From Hanleya hanleyi (taxonomy: Eukaryota > Mollusca > Polyplacophora > Lepidopleurida > Hanleyidae): DNA of 64,000 bases. This document shows positions 45,473-57,767 of the stretch, piece by piece. The position numbers and the translations under genes were made by a program. Under the pieces are notes generated by a model. That model was not told the DNA's origin. It did no database searches and was given only the letters and a program-made list of their open reading frames with translations. Position 1 is the first letter of the stretch. Each line of letters begins with the position of its first letter. The stretch spans positions 19,351 through 83,350 of the forward strand of contig JAVTVY010019529.1 of NCBI GenBank assembly GCA_036873755.1, read 5' to 3'.

Positions 45473-48400
45473 ATGAGACGTGGAGAAGATTTTCCATGGG
45501 ACCCAGCAGCACCTCCGGTTGAAGTCTTGCCCCAAGACGAGCGTGTGAGTGACATTTATCGACGTCACTGGGCTACCATACGCCATTGTTTTCACCGTGA
45601 CCGTCGTCTATTGGACTTGTATAACTTTCGGCTGCAGGACCTCACGTATCTGTCTACCTATGCCGAGAACATTTTCACAGACCAGGTGACAGCGTTCAAG
45701 TTGAATATGACATTCGGTTACATCTTACGGCACAAGGAGACGCACCAGGTGCGGTATTATTACCCCAGCAATAATACCTATGTGTTTGACCAGCCGTTCA
45801 CGGTGACGGATGCGATTTCTCTGGAGCCACTCATCGACCAACTGACTACGTTGGACCCATTGGAATGGGCCCGGTTGCAACGCCCCAATACCAAATGGCT
45901 TGTGGAAATGGTGACCAACGTCACATTTTTCGTCACGAAAATGAGAGATCATCCTATCGGTGCTCCTGTACTACTACCACCTTGGCTGCTTCATCGACCC
46001 GGACTGTATGCATTAACGGGAGGGATAAAAGGACCCTACAAAGACCGAAAATGTCTGTTTCGGTGTTTGGCCGTGCATCTGGACGAGTGTAATCCCAAGA
46101 GTTGTGATAGAGTGACCAATGGCTATTGGGAACAGTATTTAGAGGAGCGAGACTTGGATGAGCGGCAGTTCCGTGGAGTTCCGTTCAAGTATTTGGATGT
46201 CGTGGAAACTCTGTTCAACATCAATATCTTTGTATACCGATTACGATGCGAGGAGGACACATTTGTGGCTGAATTGGTTCGTCGTTCAACAGAACGGTAT
46301 GCTTCTACCATGAAAGTCAATGTCTTCGACGACAATGGGGTGAGTCATTTTTCGCTGATCTACAATATGAGCCTGTACGCCCAGTCCTACAGTTGTGCCC
46401 AATGCCATCGGGCGTTTCACCACTCTGGGGACCTACATAAGCACGAGAAGATTTGTGACAACAGTGTGAAGCGAAAATTTCCTGGCGGTGTGTATCATAA
46501 TACGCCTACTATTTTCGAGGAACTGGCCGATGAGGGTCTTATCATACCGGAGGAGGACCGTTATTTTCCCTATCGGGCGTGTTACGATTTTGAGGCCCTG
46601 TTGGAGCCCATGGACATGTTCTCAGCGAAAACGCAGTGGACGCAGCGCCATATTCCCCTGAGTGTCAGCATTTCCAGCAACGTACCCGGCTATGACGCTG
46701 CACCGGTCTGTTTCGTGTCCATCGGGGATTCCCATGAGTTGATCACCCGCATGATGGAGTATTTAGAGGAAGTCAGTGCGGCCAGTACGGAATTGTTGGT
46801 GTCCAAGTTTCAGGACGTACTGGACCAACTGGACGATCGGATTCCTATACCGGGTGTATCGTTTAGTGACGATGAAGAGTCAGAGTCCGAGTCGGAGCCG
46901 GAGTCGCAGCCGGAACCCATGCAGTCGCAGGATGTGCCTTTACCTAAACCGTATGCGGAGAAGTTACCGGTGCTCGGTTTCAACTCGGGGCGATACGACT
47001 TGAACATGGTGAAGGAATTTCTCTGCCCATACTTGGCCCAGGCTAATACCATCAAGTCCGTCATCAAGAAGATCAATAATCATATGGCCCTCACTACCAC
47101 ATCACTCCATTTCCTGGATGTACGGAACTACTTAGCTCCCAATTATAGCTATGATCAGTGGGTGAAGGCGTATGACTGTGCACAAACCAAAGGGAGGTTC
47201 CCTTACACGTATATATCGACGCTCGACCGTTTGGAGGAAGCACAGTTGCCACCCCGGGACGCGTTCTTTGACGATTTGAAGCAAGTGGAATGTCCGCAAG
47301 ACACGTACCGGGAACTACAGCAGGTATGGAACGATCAACACATGCATACCTTGCGAGATTTCCTGATATGGTATAATAACTTAGATGTGGTTCCTTTCCT
47401 GGAAGCGGCCGAGAAAATGGTTCAACTTTTTCGTCGTGAGATGCACGTCGACGTCTTCAAGGAGTGCTTGAGTTTACCGGGTCTGGCGCTTCGCCATCTT
47501 TTTCAAGAGTGTCCTACCTACTTCTCGCTGATACAGCAAAAAGATGCGCATATGCATGATTGTCTAAAGCAGAACATTGTCGGTGGACCTAGTCTTATTT
47601 TTCACCGTTATCACGAGAAAGATGTCACTACTCTCCCCGGTGGGAAACACTGTGCTAAGATCATCGGATTCGATGCCAATGCCTTGTACCTGTGGTCTCT
47701 GGCCCAACCTATGCCCAGTGGGCTTTATACACGCTGGTTGGCAGAAGGCCAGCATTTCACACCGCAACGCACTCCCTACAAGCATCTGGCTGACCAGTGG
47801 TTGGATTGGGAAGCCTATCGACGGGGAATTTATATACGCCATCAGACCAACGCCACAGAGAAGCGCATAGGAGATCGTCGACTTCCCGTCGATGGGTTTG
47901 CCCTGGTGGGTAGAACACCCACCGTATTCCAATTTTACGGCTGCTATTGGCACGGCCACGGATGCCATTTCAGCGCTGGACGCTTCAACGAACGACGTGG
48001 AAAAACACCGGAAGAATTACGGGAAGAAGTGCAGGAGAACGGCGATTACGTGAAAGAGAGAGGATACCATCTCATCGAAATGTGGGAGTGTGAATTCACA
48101 CCATGTGCCAGGCCCTCCCACATTTACGTCGTTTCCTAAAAGAGTGCGAGTATCCGCTCAGTCGTCGGCGACTTCTGAGTCTGCCACAGATGTTCGACGC
48201 CATTCGTTCCGGGGACCTCTACGGCTTTGTCGAATGTGATCTGCATGTTCCCGACACTCTCAAGCCCCTCTTCGCCCAGTGCCCTCCCATCTTTAAGAAC
48301 ACGCTGGTGGGTCGGGATGATATTGGAGACACCATGGGGGCCTATGCTGAGCAACACGAGTGTTTGCCTCGACCTCGACGGATGTTGATTGGCAGTATGT

Positions 48401-49301
48401 GGGCAGAGAAAATCTTGCTGGGCACTCCGCTACTACAGTGGTACATCAGCTACGGTCTGGAAGTCACACGCGTATACCAAGTGATACAGTACGTACCCAA
48501 CGCCTGTTTTGCGGAGAATGCCGACATCGTCACGTCTGCCCGTCGTCAAGGTGATCAAGACCCGAGTAAGGCCATCATCGGTGAATCGTGGAAATTGACG
48601 GGCAATGGCTATTATGGCAAAACGGTCACGAACCAGGATAAACACGTGAACGTGAACATCTGTACTACCCCACAAGCCCGCAAAAAAGTGAATTCTCCTC
48701 TGTTTCGCTCCGTGGAGGTCATCGATGACGACACGTATGAAATCACTTTAGCTATCCGTTACAACCTGCCCCTGCAGATTGGATGTATGGTATACCAGGT
48801 GGCCAAGCTGAGGATGCTCCAGTTTCTGTATGATTTCATGGGTGTGTATTTTAATCCATCCGACTGGCAACTCATGGAGATGGACACGGACTCGGCCTAC
48901 ATGGCCGTGTCTAATGCGGATTGGGAGTCCCTGGTCAAACACGAGTTACGTGCACAGTATGAAGCGGAACGGGACCAGTGGCTACCTCGACGTACGCCGG
49001 GCCTCTTCAAGCTGGAGTGGAGTGGGGATGCCATGATTGCTCTCTCCTCGAAGACGTATTACTGTTACGGTGGAGACGAAATAAATTTAGCTGCAAAGGG
49101 GTGAACCGGCGCGATCCCAACATCGACAAAGCCTTGTACCTGAACGTGCTGCAAAGCCAGGCCAGTGCGAGTGGGACTAACAGAGGATTTCGGGTGGTGG
49201 ACCACCAGATGTACATCCAGCAACGAGACGCCTTTACTTTCTTTTACCCGAAACGGAAAGTCCTTCCCGATGGCATCAGTACTACTTACCTGGACTTGTG
49301 A
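45473..49301 (+). pseudogene. polB: family B DNA polymerase, frameshifted relative of the element 1 enzyme
   Basis: Clearly homologous to the element 1 polymerase over almost its whole length. It starts at 45473 after the TATA box and leader, and lacks the three N-terminal C2H2 fingers. The OTU-like CLFRCLA, C2HC finger, exonuclease motifs (YDFE, NSGRYD, YNNLD), motif A (FDANALYL), the HGH…WECE nuclease insert and motif C (DTDSAYMA) are all present. Damage: a frameshift near 48.10-48.12 kb just after WECE, another near 49.08 kb, several codon-multiple deletions, NRD changed to NGD in the nuclease, and the motif B serine position changed. An AATAAA at 49609-49614 follows. Probably inactive. 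Confidence 0.9.
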
Positions 49302-49379
49302 TGGCTTTGATGGATACTTAAAACGAGAACTGTAAACTACACATGCTGTGCTCCACACACCTTATACCTACTATATTTT

Positions 49380-49605
49380 TGTACATAACCATTCTTGTTC
49401 AAGGTTTGTTCTTGTTCAATCCTGGCATGACTACTGTATAACCATTTTTTGTACCTATTCTATACATTCTTGCTCAAGTTTCTTGTTCACTCGAATCCTA
49501 CTCTTGACACAGGAGTTTTTTTGTATATACACCTTTTCTTGTACATATCTACTGTATTCTTGTACATACTTGTATATACATTCTTGTTCAAGTTTTCTTG
49601 TTCAC
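49380..49605. repeat. ATTCTTGTTCAAG / TTGTACATA low-complexity 3' region
   Basis: Irregular repeats of TTCTTGTTCAAG, TTGTACATA and TGTATATACA after the polymerase, comparable with the CAACAAGAATGCG array at 4945-5035. Confidence 0.6.
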
Positions 49606-49608
49606 GTG

Positions 49609-49614
49609 AATAAA
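49609..49614 (+). terminator. polyadenylation signal of the element 2 polymerase
   Basis: AATAAA followed by an A-run, about 310 bases after the stop. Confidence 0.45.
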
Positions 49615-49714
49615 AAAAGTCAAAGCGTCACTTGTGTTTTCATGAATTTTATATTGAACATCAATGAACGTCAGAACAACAACGTGAGAACATGTGCTAA
49701 AAAAATTAAGACAA

Positions 49715-49775
49715 CCAGAGAAATGGGGCATGAACATTAAAACGAGAGGCAGCCCAGTGGTGCACCAAGTATAGG
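49715..49775 (-). pseudogene. fragment matching the element 1 3' gene remnant
   Basis: On the minus strand this stretch reads WAASRFNV, in line with WAAHHFNV at about 4725-4760 of element 1. It is opposite in strand to the neighbouring polymerase, unlike in element 1. Very short, so tentative. Confidence 0.3.
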
Positions 49776-50070
49776 GAGGTCAGAGATGATGACTTGTGAC
49801 TAAGATGGTAGCCTGTGACTCGGGAAGAAAGATGGTGCCCTGTGATTGTAGGGAAGTGAGTAAGATGGTGTCCTGTGACTATAGGACTATAGGGAGGTAA
49901 GATGGTGACCTAATGACTGTAGAGATGTAAGATGGTGACCTGTGACTGTAGGGAGGGAGTAAGATGGTGACCTATGACTGTAGGGAGGGGATAAGTGGTG
50001 CCCTGCCACTGTAGGGAAGCGAGTAAGTGGTGCCCTGTGCTTGTAGGGATGTGAACAAGCGGAGTAGCTA
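49770..50070. repeat. GTGACTGTAGGGAGGTAAGATGG minisatellite, left part
   Basis: Irregular ~30-36-bp units. The array resumes at 51370-51440, so it was split by the pearl-like element between them. Confidence 0.8.
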
Positions 50071-51369
50071 GCAGGTCCTCGGCCAAGTAGCCTGTTTGAG
50101 AGCGTACAGCATATACACTTCCAATATCTCCTTAAATATAACTTGGAAAGTGGATATGTGTATGTGGAAAGAGACGTTTATCTGAAATTGTTGAGACAAT
50201 TTGAGGCGGTTTGAGAAGCAGTAATGGGTAGTGTAAGACTGGAATGTATTAAAGTCTGTAGTTGTATATGGATTTGTGGATCAAATGAGGTTTATAAATC
50301 GATGGGTGGAATAGATCAAGATATCGCGTTCACAACACAGATGGGTACAATATGGGTGATTGAAATCCAATATGGTCAATGGCAGCCATCTTGGATTACG
50401 TACCTCAGTGAAAATCAATACCAATGGCTGTCTGACTGATGTGAAGCACCTTCCCAAAATGAAGTCGATTGGTCGAATTGTTCTCGAGATATCGCGTTCA
50501 CAAGATCTGGGACGGACAGAATCCAATATAGTCAATGGCAGCCATCTTGGATGACGTACCGCAGCGAGAATCAATACCAATGGCCGTCTAACTCATGTGA
50601 AGCACCTTCCCAAGTTTGAAGTCGATTGGTCGATTTGTTCTCGAGATATCGCGTTCACAAGATCTGGGACGGATGGAATCCAATATGGTCAATGGCAGCC
50701 ATCTTGGATTACGTACCGCAGCGAAAATCAATACCAATGGCCATTTAACTGATGTGAAGCACCTTCGAGTTTGAAGTCGATTGGTTGAATTGTTCTCGAG
50801 ATATCGCGTTCACAAGATGTGGGACGGACAGAATCCAATATGGTCAATGGCAGCCATCTTGGATTATGTACCTCAGTGAAAATCAACACCAATGGCCGTC
50901 TAACTCATGTGAAGCACCTTCCCAAGTTTGAAGTCGATTGGTCGATTTGTTCTCGAGATATCGCGTAAACAAGATCTGGGATGGATGGAATCCAATATGG
51001 TCGCTGGCAGCCATCTTGGATTACGTACCTCAGTGAAAATCAATACCAATGGCCGTCTAACTGATGTGAAGCACCTTCTCAAGTTTGAAGTCGATTGTTC
51101 GAATTGTTCTCAAGATATCGCGTTCACAAGATGTGGGACGGACAGAATCCAATATGGTCGCTGGCAGCCATCTTGGATTACGTACCTCAGCGAAAATCAA
51201 CACCAATGTCCGTCTAACTGATGTGAAGCACCTTCTCAAGTTTGAAGTCGATTGTTCGAATTGTTCTCAAGATATCGCGTTCACAAGATGTGGGACGGAC
51301 GGAAGGAAGGACGGAAGGACGGACGGCTAGCATTTCCAAGTCCTCCCACCACTTCGTGGCGGAGGACAA
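50071..51369. mobile_element. pearl-like satellite element 3, nested in element 2
   Basis: Six to seven units of about 160 bp (50.3-51.29 kb) share CAGCCATCTTGGATTACGTA, GATGTGAAGCACCTTC and GAGATATCGCGTTCACAAGA. An ACGG/AAGG tract (51293-51326) is followed by a hairpin GTCCTCC-cacCAC-TTC-GTGg-GGAGGAC (51340-51367). It interrupts the GTAGGGAGGTAAGATGG minisatellite, so its limits are fairly well fixed. Confidence 0.65.
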
Positions 51370-51440
51370 TACGTGGTGCCCTGTGACTGTAGGGAGTAAG
51401 ATGGACCTGTGATTGTAGGGAGGTAAGATGGTGCCCTGTG
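51370..51440. repeat. minisatellite of 49.77 kb, right part
   Basis: Continuation of the interrupted array (TGGTGCCCTGTGACTGTAGG). Confidence 0.8.
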
Positions 51441-51594
51441 GCTATCATTACTATTCGGAGGTAACACTGAAAGAAGTGGGGGCGACTTTAGGCGGTTATA
51501 AATCACCTTGTATTTCCTTGTACTTTGTCTTCAACAAATCATATGAGAGAGAAAATTAAATTTAACATCAATATTTCAGCTATATAGTGACACA

Positions 51595-51790
51595 TATCAT
51601 ATTCCTACGAAGTAGGCTACCATTTGCAAATTGTCCGGTAATGAGTGAGTGAGTCAGTCCATCCGAATCCTTTCGTCAGCAAAATAAGGAGAACAGTTGA
51701 CATTAGAACCTTGATTTTTGGCATGAACGTGCATTAGGGCATTGTTACCTTCAACTTCTGAGCTGACCGAATTCTGATGAAAATTTGATT
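51595..51790. repeat. dispersed repeat, inverted copy of 43480-43690
   Basis: See partner entry. Confidence 0.8.
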
Positions 51791-51919
51791 TATAATCATT
51801 TTTTTATTATTTACTGATAGCTCAGCGAATGCACTGTCATGCCCATCGGGAACCCTTGGCTGTATGTTTCACTGTGACTTTTGAAGATTCCCTGACACGG
51901 CATATCATGTTGGAGACAC

Positions 51920-52110
51920 CGGTTCTTGTAAAATCAGCGAAGCGACTTTGAGCCCGGTCAAGACTGAGATGGGTGACCTCGTGCTGTACTGCTGGACTGA
52001 TAAGTGTCCAGGGTAACAGGAACTGAGGGCGATAATAGTTGCTACGCTAATGACTGACCAGCGATGACACCTGGGAAAGTTAATAGTACCCACTGTCAAT
52101 TAGAGACTGC
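51920..52110 (+). mobile_element. SINE core, headless copy
   Basis: Contains GCTGGACTGATAAGTGTCCA and then GGGTAACAGGAACTGAGGGC, matching the core of the SINE at 11038. The tRNA-like head is not evident. Confidence 0.5.
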
Positions 52111-54720
52111 CTTTATAAATTCTCTCAAGGTAGCACATAGGGTCCCCAAGTTATCTCTCGAGTACACACTTAAATCATATCAAACCCTACTTCGTAGGTC
52201 CTGTGACACTGCCATGTGAATGCGATGAGAGCGTATTATGGCATTCCTACACGACACAGCATATAGCGCTTTTGTTTTCACACTGACATCTTCGTCATTG
52301 TCGAGAACTTCTAATATTATAGGCATGAGACCATCATCCAGTGCAGCTTGTTGACAATATGGGTTGTTTTGAACAACGGTCCCTAGGAGACTCAGGCTTT
52401 TGGAACGGACTCCTGCACTACTGCTCTGTTGCAGGATTGGAAATATCTGGATACCACCAATCTTATGAAGATCTGTGAATAGGAAATAAATAAACTATAT
52501 CAGAATCAGGAGGATGATGGAGAACATAATTTCACGATGATAATTAGATATTTTACAGTTAACTATCCAGAAATGGAATAATTAATATTTAAGCATAACT
52601 ATTGTTAGAATCTTGCATATTGATTGCATCAGCACAGCAATGCATATCTGGTGGTAGGGGAAGTAACTCTCCCGGAAGGAACCCATGCTCATGTAGGCTT
52701 GTGTGTGAAGACGAACAAAGACAATACTAAGAAAGAAAAATAAGCTTCAAAATATATGAGATTATGGAGAGGGACAAGGCTTAGTTTTAGAGAGTGGTGC
52801 ATAATCTTAAAAATAGCTCAACCAGCAAAAGTGTGATTTTTCGATCAGCTGCATGTGTGCATGTGGTCAGCTGAAGAGGAAGGACATCTTTGAAACAGGA
52901 GTTTACAAGTTTACCCATGAATGTCATTTCTCATACCGGTACTTATTTGTTGGTGGACATGGAATTGTGCTGTCCAGAACAGGGAAATATCATATGTGGG
53001 CTCTGGGAGGAAATGTATTGAAGATTAGGGAGAGTGATCACTTGTGCAATGCAACCTTCATATGAGTGATCAATGTTCAGCTCTCCTTGATTTTACAAAC
53101 ACCATATAGACTGATCTTGTAAATTACCTTGAGCCAGATCGATGTCCTCACACCACTCTGTAACCTTCTCTAGTTATGCCTCACTGTCCCCTTGCCTTCA
53201 ACATGGACTTGACACATTGCTTCAAATGCACCACAGGATTTGTGGACTATCAGCACTTGTGACAGCCATTCTCTCCTCTGAGAAAGTGAAAAAGAGGTAA
53301 CTTTATAAAACTGAACATCTTCGAAATTGGGATAAGCGAAAAAGAGGCCTTGTGTTTATGGTCAGTAATTGTGTCGTTCTAACCAGTATACTGTGCATTT
53401 TGCAGAATTTTAAGTAAACTTAATCTCGGCCTCCCTTTACTAAGAAAACCAACCTTGGATTTGAAATGTGTTAACCTTGAACAGTGTTGAAGAATTGAAG
53501 TTGAGTTTGGGAGCATGACATTACAGATTTAAAATAATTGTCCTAAATGACTCTTTCAGATATATTTTTGAAAAGACACATTTTTTCTTATTGTGTCACA
53601 GTACTGGTATTACCATACCCGATGGCATTGTCATATCTTGCATTTTGAGTACCATACATGTATATCTGGGATACTATCTCAAAATATATCTATTGGTCAT
53701 TAATTGACAAATATTCCTCAGTAATTAAGAGGACATGACAAAGATATGATCAATAATAATGTGTATATATGTTAGCAAAAAAAAATATAAAAAAATAAAA
53801 ATAAAAAGAATCAAGGGAAATAACTCTGTACAGTAAGGAAACAGTGAGAAGTGAGGGTTTCCTTTGGTGTAGGCTCAACAGAACAATCATTATAGAATGG
53901 AAGAAATAACACATTACATGGGTTAGGCATTGGCAGCCAGTTTGATCAGCAATTTGATAAAAAGAAATAGAATTCATGATAGTGCTCCATTCTTGCTGAT
54001 CTGAATTTTATCATGACAGCTGGCTTGAAACAATTATCATATGCATGTGTCAGAAATGACTCTACATGAAATGTGGTTATAGTGAAATGCTAATGAAAAT
54101 GAAATAAAAAATCAGTAAATGCATTATTGCAATAGGACTCTGATTGTGGTTGCCCTGGTTGTGAAAGAGAAATTCCACGACACAGGAAAAATTGACTTCA
54201 AAACAGTAGTTTTTCTGCTTTCAAGTTTCTTTCTATATTATTGATAAGGAAAATAAAGTCTCCATGGACAGCAGCTGTCTACTAGATGTTGGATTTTACA
54301 CTAGTATTTATCTCCCAACAGGATATTGGGAGTTGTTATCACAGTTGACTTTGATGGTGGATATCCACATATACTTTCAATAAGTAATTGAAATATATTC
54401 AAATAAAAAAATTTCAAGTTGAATTTTCTTTATTCTTATTTTTTATTCCTTTCATATCAAATAAAGTCATTCCCATTGATGTGAAGCTGAACAAAGCTAA
54501 AGTTACAACAGCTTTTAATTTTCGTCTAGAAGCTGATCTCTGACAGAGAAAAAGAGAAAAAAATGAAGGATTTTTTTTTTTTTTTTAAATAGGCTTTAAA
54601 AAAATATCTGAATAAATTTCAATAATTGATTGCAAATTTATGTGGGATGTACCATCAAATATTCCACAAGCCAGGCAACTGTGGTTCTTGTGTTAGGAAA
54701 TCACCTAATGATCACTACTT
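52111..54720. other. element 2 interior, no gene recognised
   Basis: AT-rich, with only short frames. Poly-A-rich stretches near 53.78 kb. No trace of structural or integration genes. Confidence 0.45.
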
Positions 54721-54722
54721 TC

Positions 54723-54872
54723 CCCTATCTTTTAACCCAGGGATTATTTTGAACTGGTGATAACTGACATAATTTTATTTTCCCAGTTCAAAGAAAGTGT
54801 CATTATGCTCGAATACAGGGAAAACATAGTATGTATGTATAAAAAATAGTCTCCTGGGTTAAAAGATATAGG
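54723..54872. repeat. short MITE-like inverted repeat
   Basis: Ends CCTATCTTTTAACCCAGG and CCTGGGTTAAAAGATATAGG are inverted. The end sequence CCTATCTTTTAACCCAG also occurs alone at 37453, so it belongs to a dispersed family. Confidence 0.65.
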
Positions 54873-54883
54873 CAGGCCTGCGA

Positions 54884-55285
54884 GTGGATCACAGTGAAAA
54901 CATAGGAGAAAATATAGGAGGAAATTTGCCAAAATATAGGAGAAATATAGGAATTTTCTTAATAATATATGGGAAAATATGGAAAATAAGGAAGTGTAAG
55001 ACAGGTCACTACACTACATTGTACGTTCCAAAATTAATAGTTCTTTGGTGTTTAATAAAATTATATCCACGGAATGTGGTCATAGTTGTTGTGGTTGAGG
55101 AGACCCGTTCTGCTGCTTGGTTCAAGAAAGAGAAATTGAAATGTTTCCCTAAAAAAATTTCTGAACTGTATTTTCCCATACCAAATTGACTCATTTCAGA
55201 GCATTGGTGAAGGTTTTCATGAGAAAAAGTCAAAATAGAGGAAATATAGGAGGTTTTGAGTAAAATATAGGAAAATATAGAAATG
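54884..55285. repeat. region bounded by ATAGGAGAAAATATAG repeats
   Basis: Short AAATATAGGAG-type repeats at 54895-54985 recur at 55230-55285. The interval between is unassigned. Confidence 0.4.
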
Positions 55286-55330
55286 ACAATAAATGTTCAG
55301 GAGTTTTATTTTGAAGGTATCCAGTCAATT

Positions 55331-56751
55331 CACCCACAAACTGATTCACCCACAACTAATTCACCCACAACTTCAGGTCGATTCACCCACAAAAAAAGTC
55401 AACTCACCCACAACCAGGTCAATTCACCCACAGTATCAATGTTGGTTTATTCAACATATTTAATGGCTATGGATATATTACATGTTTAATTTTTTTTATA
55501 TATTTCTGTCCCACCAAATAGAAATACAATGTTCTCACTAAGTTGGATTTAGCTTATCAACAATTGTATTAGTAACACTGATTGGTGCATGCCATCAAAG
55601 CAACAATCAAACTAACAGTTATATCAAGATAAAAGCATTTACAAATGTTAATTAAGCTGGACGAGTATTTAGTTTATCAACTATTCTTAATTTCAAACAT
55701 TAGAATTCAAAGAACTTTTATATACAATGGTAATTAAGAATGTGCCGAAATTTGTAAGTAAGTAAGTTGTTTATTCTCGCCACCTTAGATACAAAGGTAC
55801 AGAGTAATAAAATATAAATCAGAAACAATATATTTACAGTGATGGGGGATTTGAATTCCTCAGGCGGAGACCGTAGTCTACCTTTATATAACAATTCTAT
55901 CTATATAATATCTTTTGCACTACTTTTTAAATATTTCACAATTTTACTTTGTATTGATTTCCTTTTACTGCTCACTAAGCATGACATTTTGAACGTATCT
56001 GGATTATCACAGTATTTTCTTGATAATAACTCCTTTCGTACTGTTTTAAAGTATGGACATACAAGCAAGTAATAAAACTCGTCACCTATGACAATTAAAT
56101 TACAATTTTTACAAACTCTCTCATCTAAATCTACATTTATTAAATTCTCTTACATTGCAGCTGTTCTGTTACATTGCTCAGTTACATGTATGGTGATAAT
56201 TCATTTATATGTATGAAACATTACTATTTTAAGAAAGATTATGCAATATAGGTATTATATTTCATGGTCTGTACTAAATGATGTATACTGTGCTATTTTA
56301 CTTCAAGAACATGTAATATTCAAAACTGATCATTCTGCCGAATAAAATGTAGTTAATAGATTAAGCATTGTTTTGCCTCTTATTTGTAATCTACCCATAG
56401 ATTATTTATACAATGAGTAATTGTTTGCTACATGTACACTGTGACACATGTGGATTAATTCTCAGTTACTTCAAATGTTGCTTTGAAATCAACCTTGGCT
56501 AAAATTCCATTGTTTATTAATTTTCCATAACACTTTTCCAGACTATCGCCCCCAAAAAGCAGTAAAATAATTGCCCAATATATCAAATCTACCCATGTCC
56601 TCTGAAATTTAGTCTATATGTATGTTAACAATAGGAATGCTGAGACTGTGGGTGAATTGACCTGGTTGTGGGTGAATTGACTTTTTTTTTGGGTGAATCG
56701 ACCTGAAGTTGTGAGTGAATTGGTTGTGGGTGAATCAGTTTGTGGGTGAAT
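55331..56751. mobile_element. terminal-inverted-repeat element with TTCACCCACAA ends
   Basis: Both ends carry about 110 bp of matching inverted sequence made of five or six TTCACCCACAA units with identical spacing words (CAGTCAATTCACCC, CTTCAGGTCGATTCACCC, CCAGGTCAATTCACCC). The interior (about 1.2 kb) has no recognisable transposase. No target duplication was resolved, so the superfamily is open. Confidence 0.75.
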
Positions 56752-56759
56752 TGACTGTG

Positions 56760-57359
56760 AATCATTTTGAACACGAATGTATCCACTGAAAACGGAAGGG
56801 GGGGGGGGGACTGTTTACACCACGTGACCTACAGCGAATACTGTTTTGTCCCTCGGTAAAGTGTGAGTTTATCACGGAAGGACATTCCTGCATGAAATAC
56901 ACACATAAGCAGAATATTGTGCTAACATAACAACTTTGGATGCTTTATGTTTACGGAGAAATCGATTTATTGAGCAGGCTTCTCGCATAAACCATTTCGG
57001 CCAAAACGGCCGTCAACTTTGTTTTACTATAGGTGACAAAAAGTGCTCGAATACACCATTTGTAAATGATTTCATGACGAATCCAACTAAGGTTACGAAG
57101 TATATATATTTTACGATTTAATCATGAAGTCTCAGCTCGTAAGACGTTCAGATTGTTTGATCATGAATTTTTTAAGTTGGACAATATTTTTGACCACACG
57201 TAGCCTAGCCGCCATATTTGTTTTGCCCCATAAGCTTTGCGTTGTGGTGATGGAAAATCGAGAATTTATCATATTTAGAGAAAAAAAATTCAAGACAACC
57301 TTGCATTCAATGAAAATATAGTTGTTTATGACTTACCTTACTAGCTGCCTGAGAGGTGG
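56760..57359. other. element 2 interior, no gene recognised
   Basis: Two short plus-strand frames (61 and 65 codons) without motifs. A G-run lies near 56801. Confidence 0.4.
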
Positions 57360-57767
57360 TCTTACAGTCCATTTGGTATTCGGACGTTACAACCGGGCCC
57401 CTTCAACGTAGCGACTTCGCTCCAAAGTCAAAGAAATAGCATACACTGAAGGGTTGGTCAAACACATCTACTGGGATAAAAAATACCGCAACTGGTGCGT
57501 CTCCTTGTGCCGTAAGATGTACCCGAATGTTATATTCAACTTGAACGCTGTCACCTGGTCTGTGAAAATGTTCTCGGCATAGGTAGACAGATACGTGAGG
57601 TCCTGCAGCCGAAAGTTATACAAGTCCAATAGACGACGGTCACGGTGAAAACAATGGCGTATGGTAGCCCAGTGACGTCGATAAATGTCACTCACACGCT
57701 CGTCTTGGGGCAAGACTTCAACCGGAGGTGCTGCTGGGTCCCATGGAAAATCTTCTCCACGTCTCAT
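57360..57767 (-). pseudogene. duplicate 5' fragment of the element 2 polymerase gene
   Basis: About 95 codons from the ATG at 57767 are almost identical to 45473-45760. The frame then breaks, although DNA similarity continues with gaps to about 57360 (AATACCAAATGG is still shared). This is a by-product of the long inverted repeat extending into the gene. A TATA box lies upstream at 57931. Confidence 0.9.

Larger units (their letters stand above)
44857..45907 (+). repeat. element 2 terminal inverted repeat, left, overlapping the polymerase 5' end
   Basis: The outer ~600 bp is nearly identical to the reverse complement of the right arm. It includes CRE/ETS-like TGACGTCACTTCCGG, four ~66-bp GGCGGCCATTGGCCGCCA units (three on the right), a TATAAAAG box and the leader. 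Similarity continues through the first ~100 polymerase codons nearly unchanged, then with deletions to about 45907. Confidence 0.92.
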
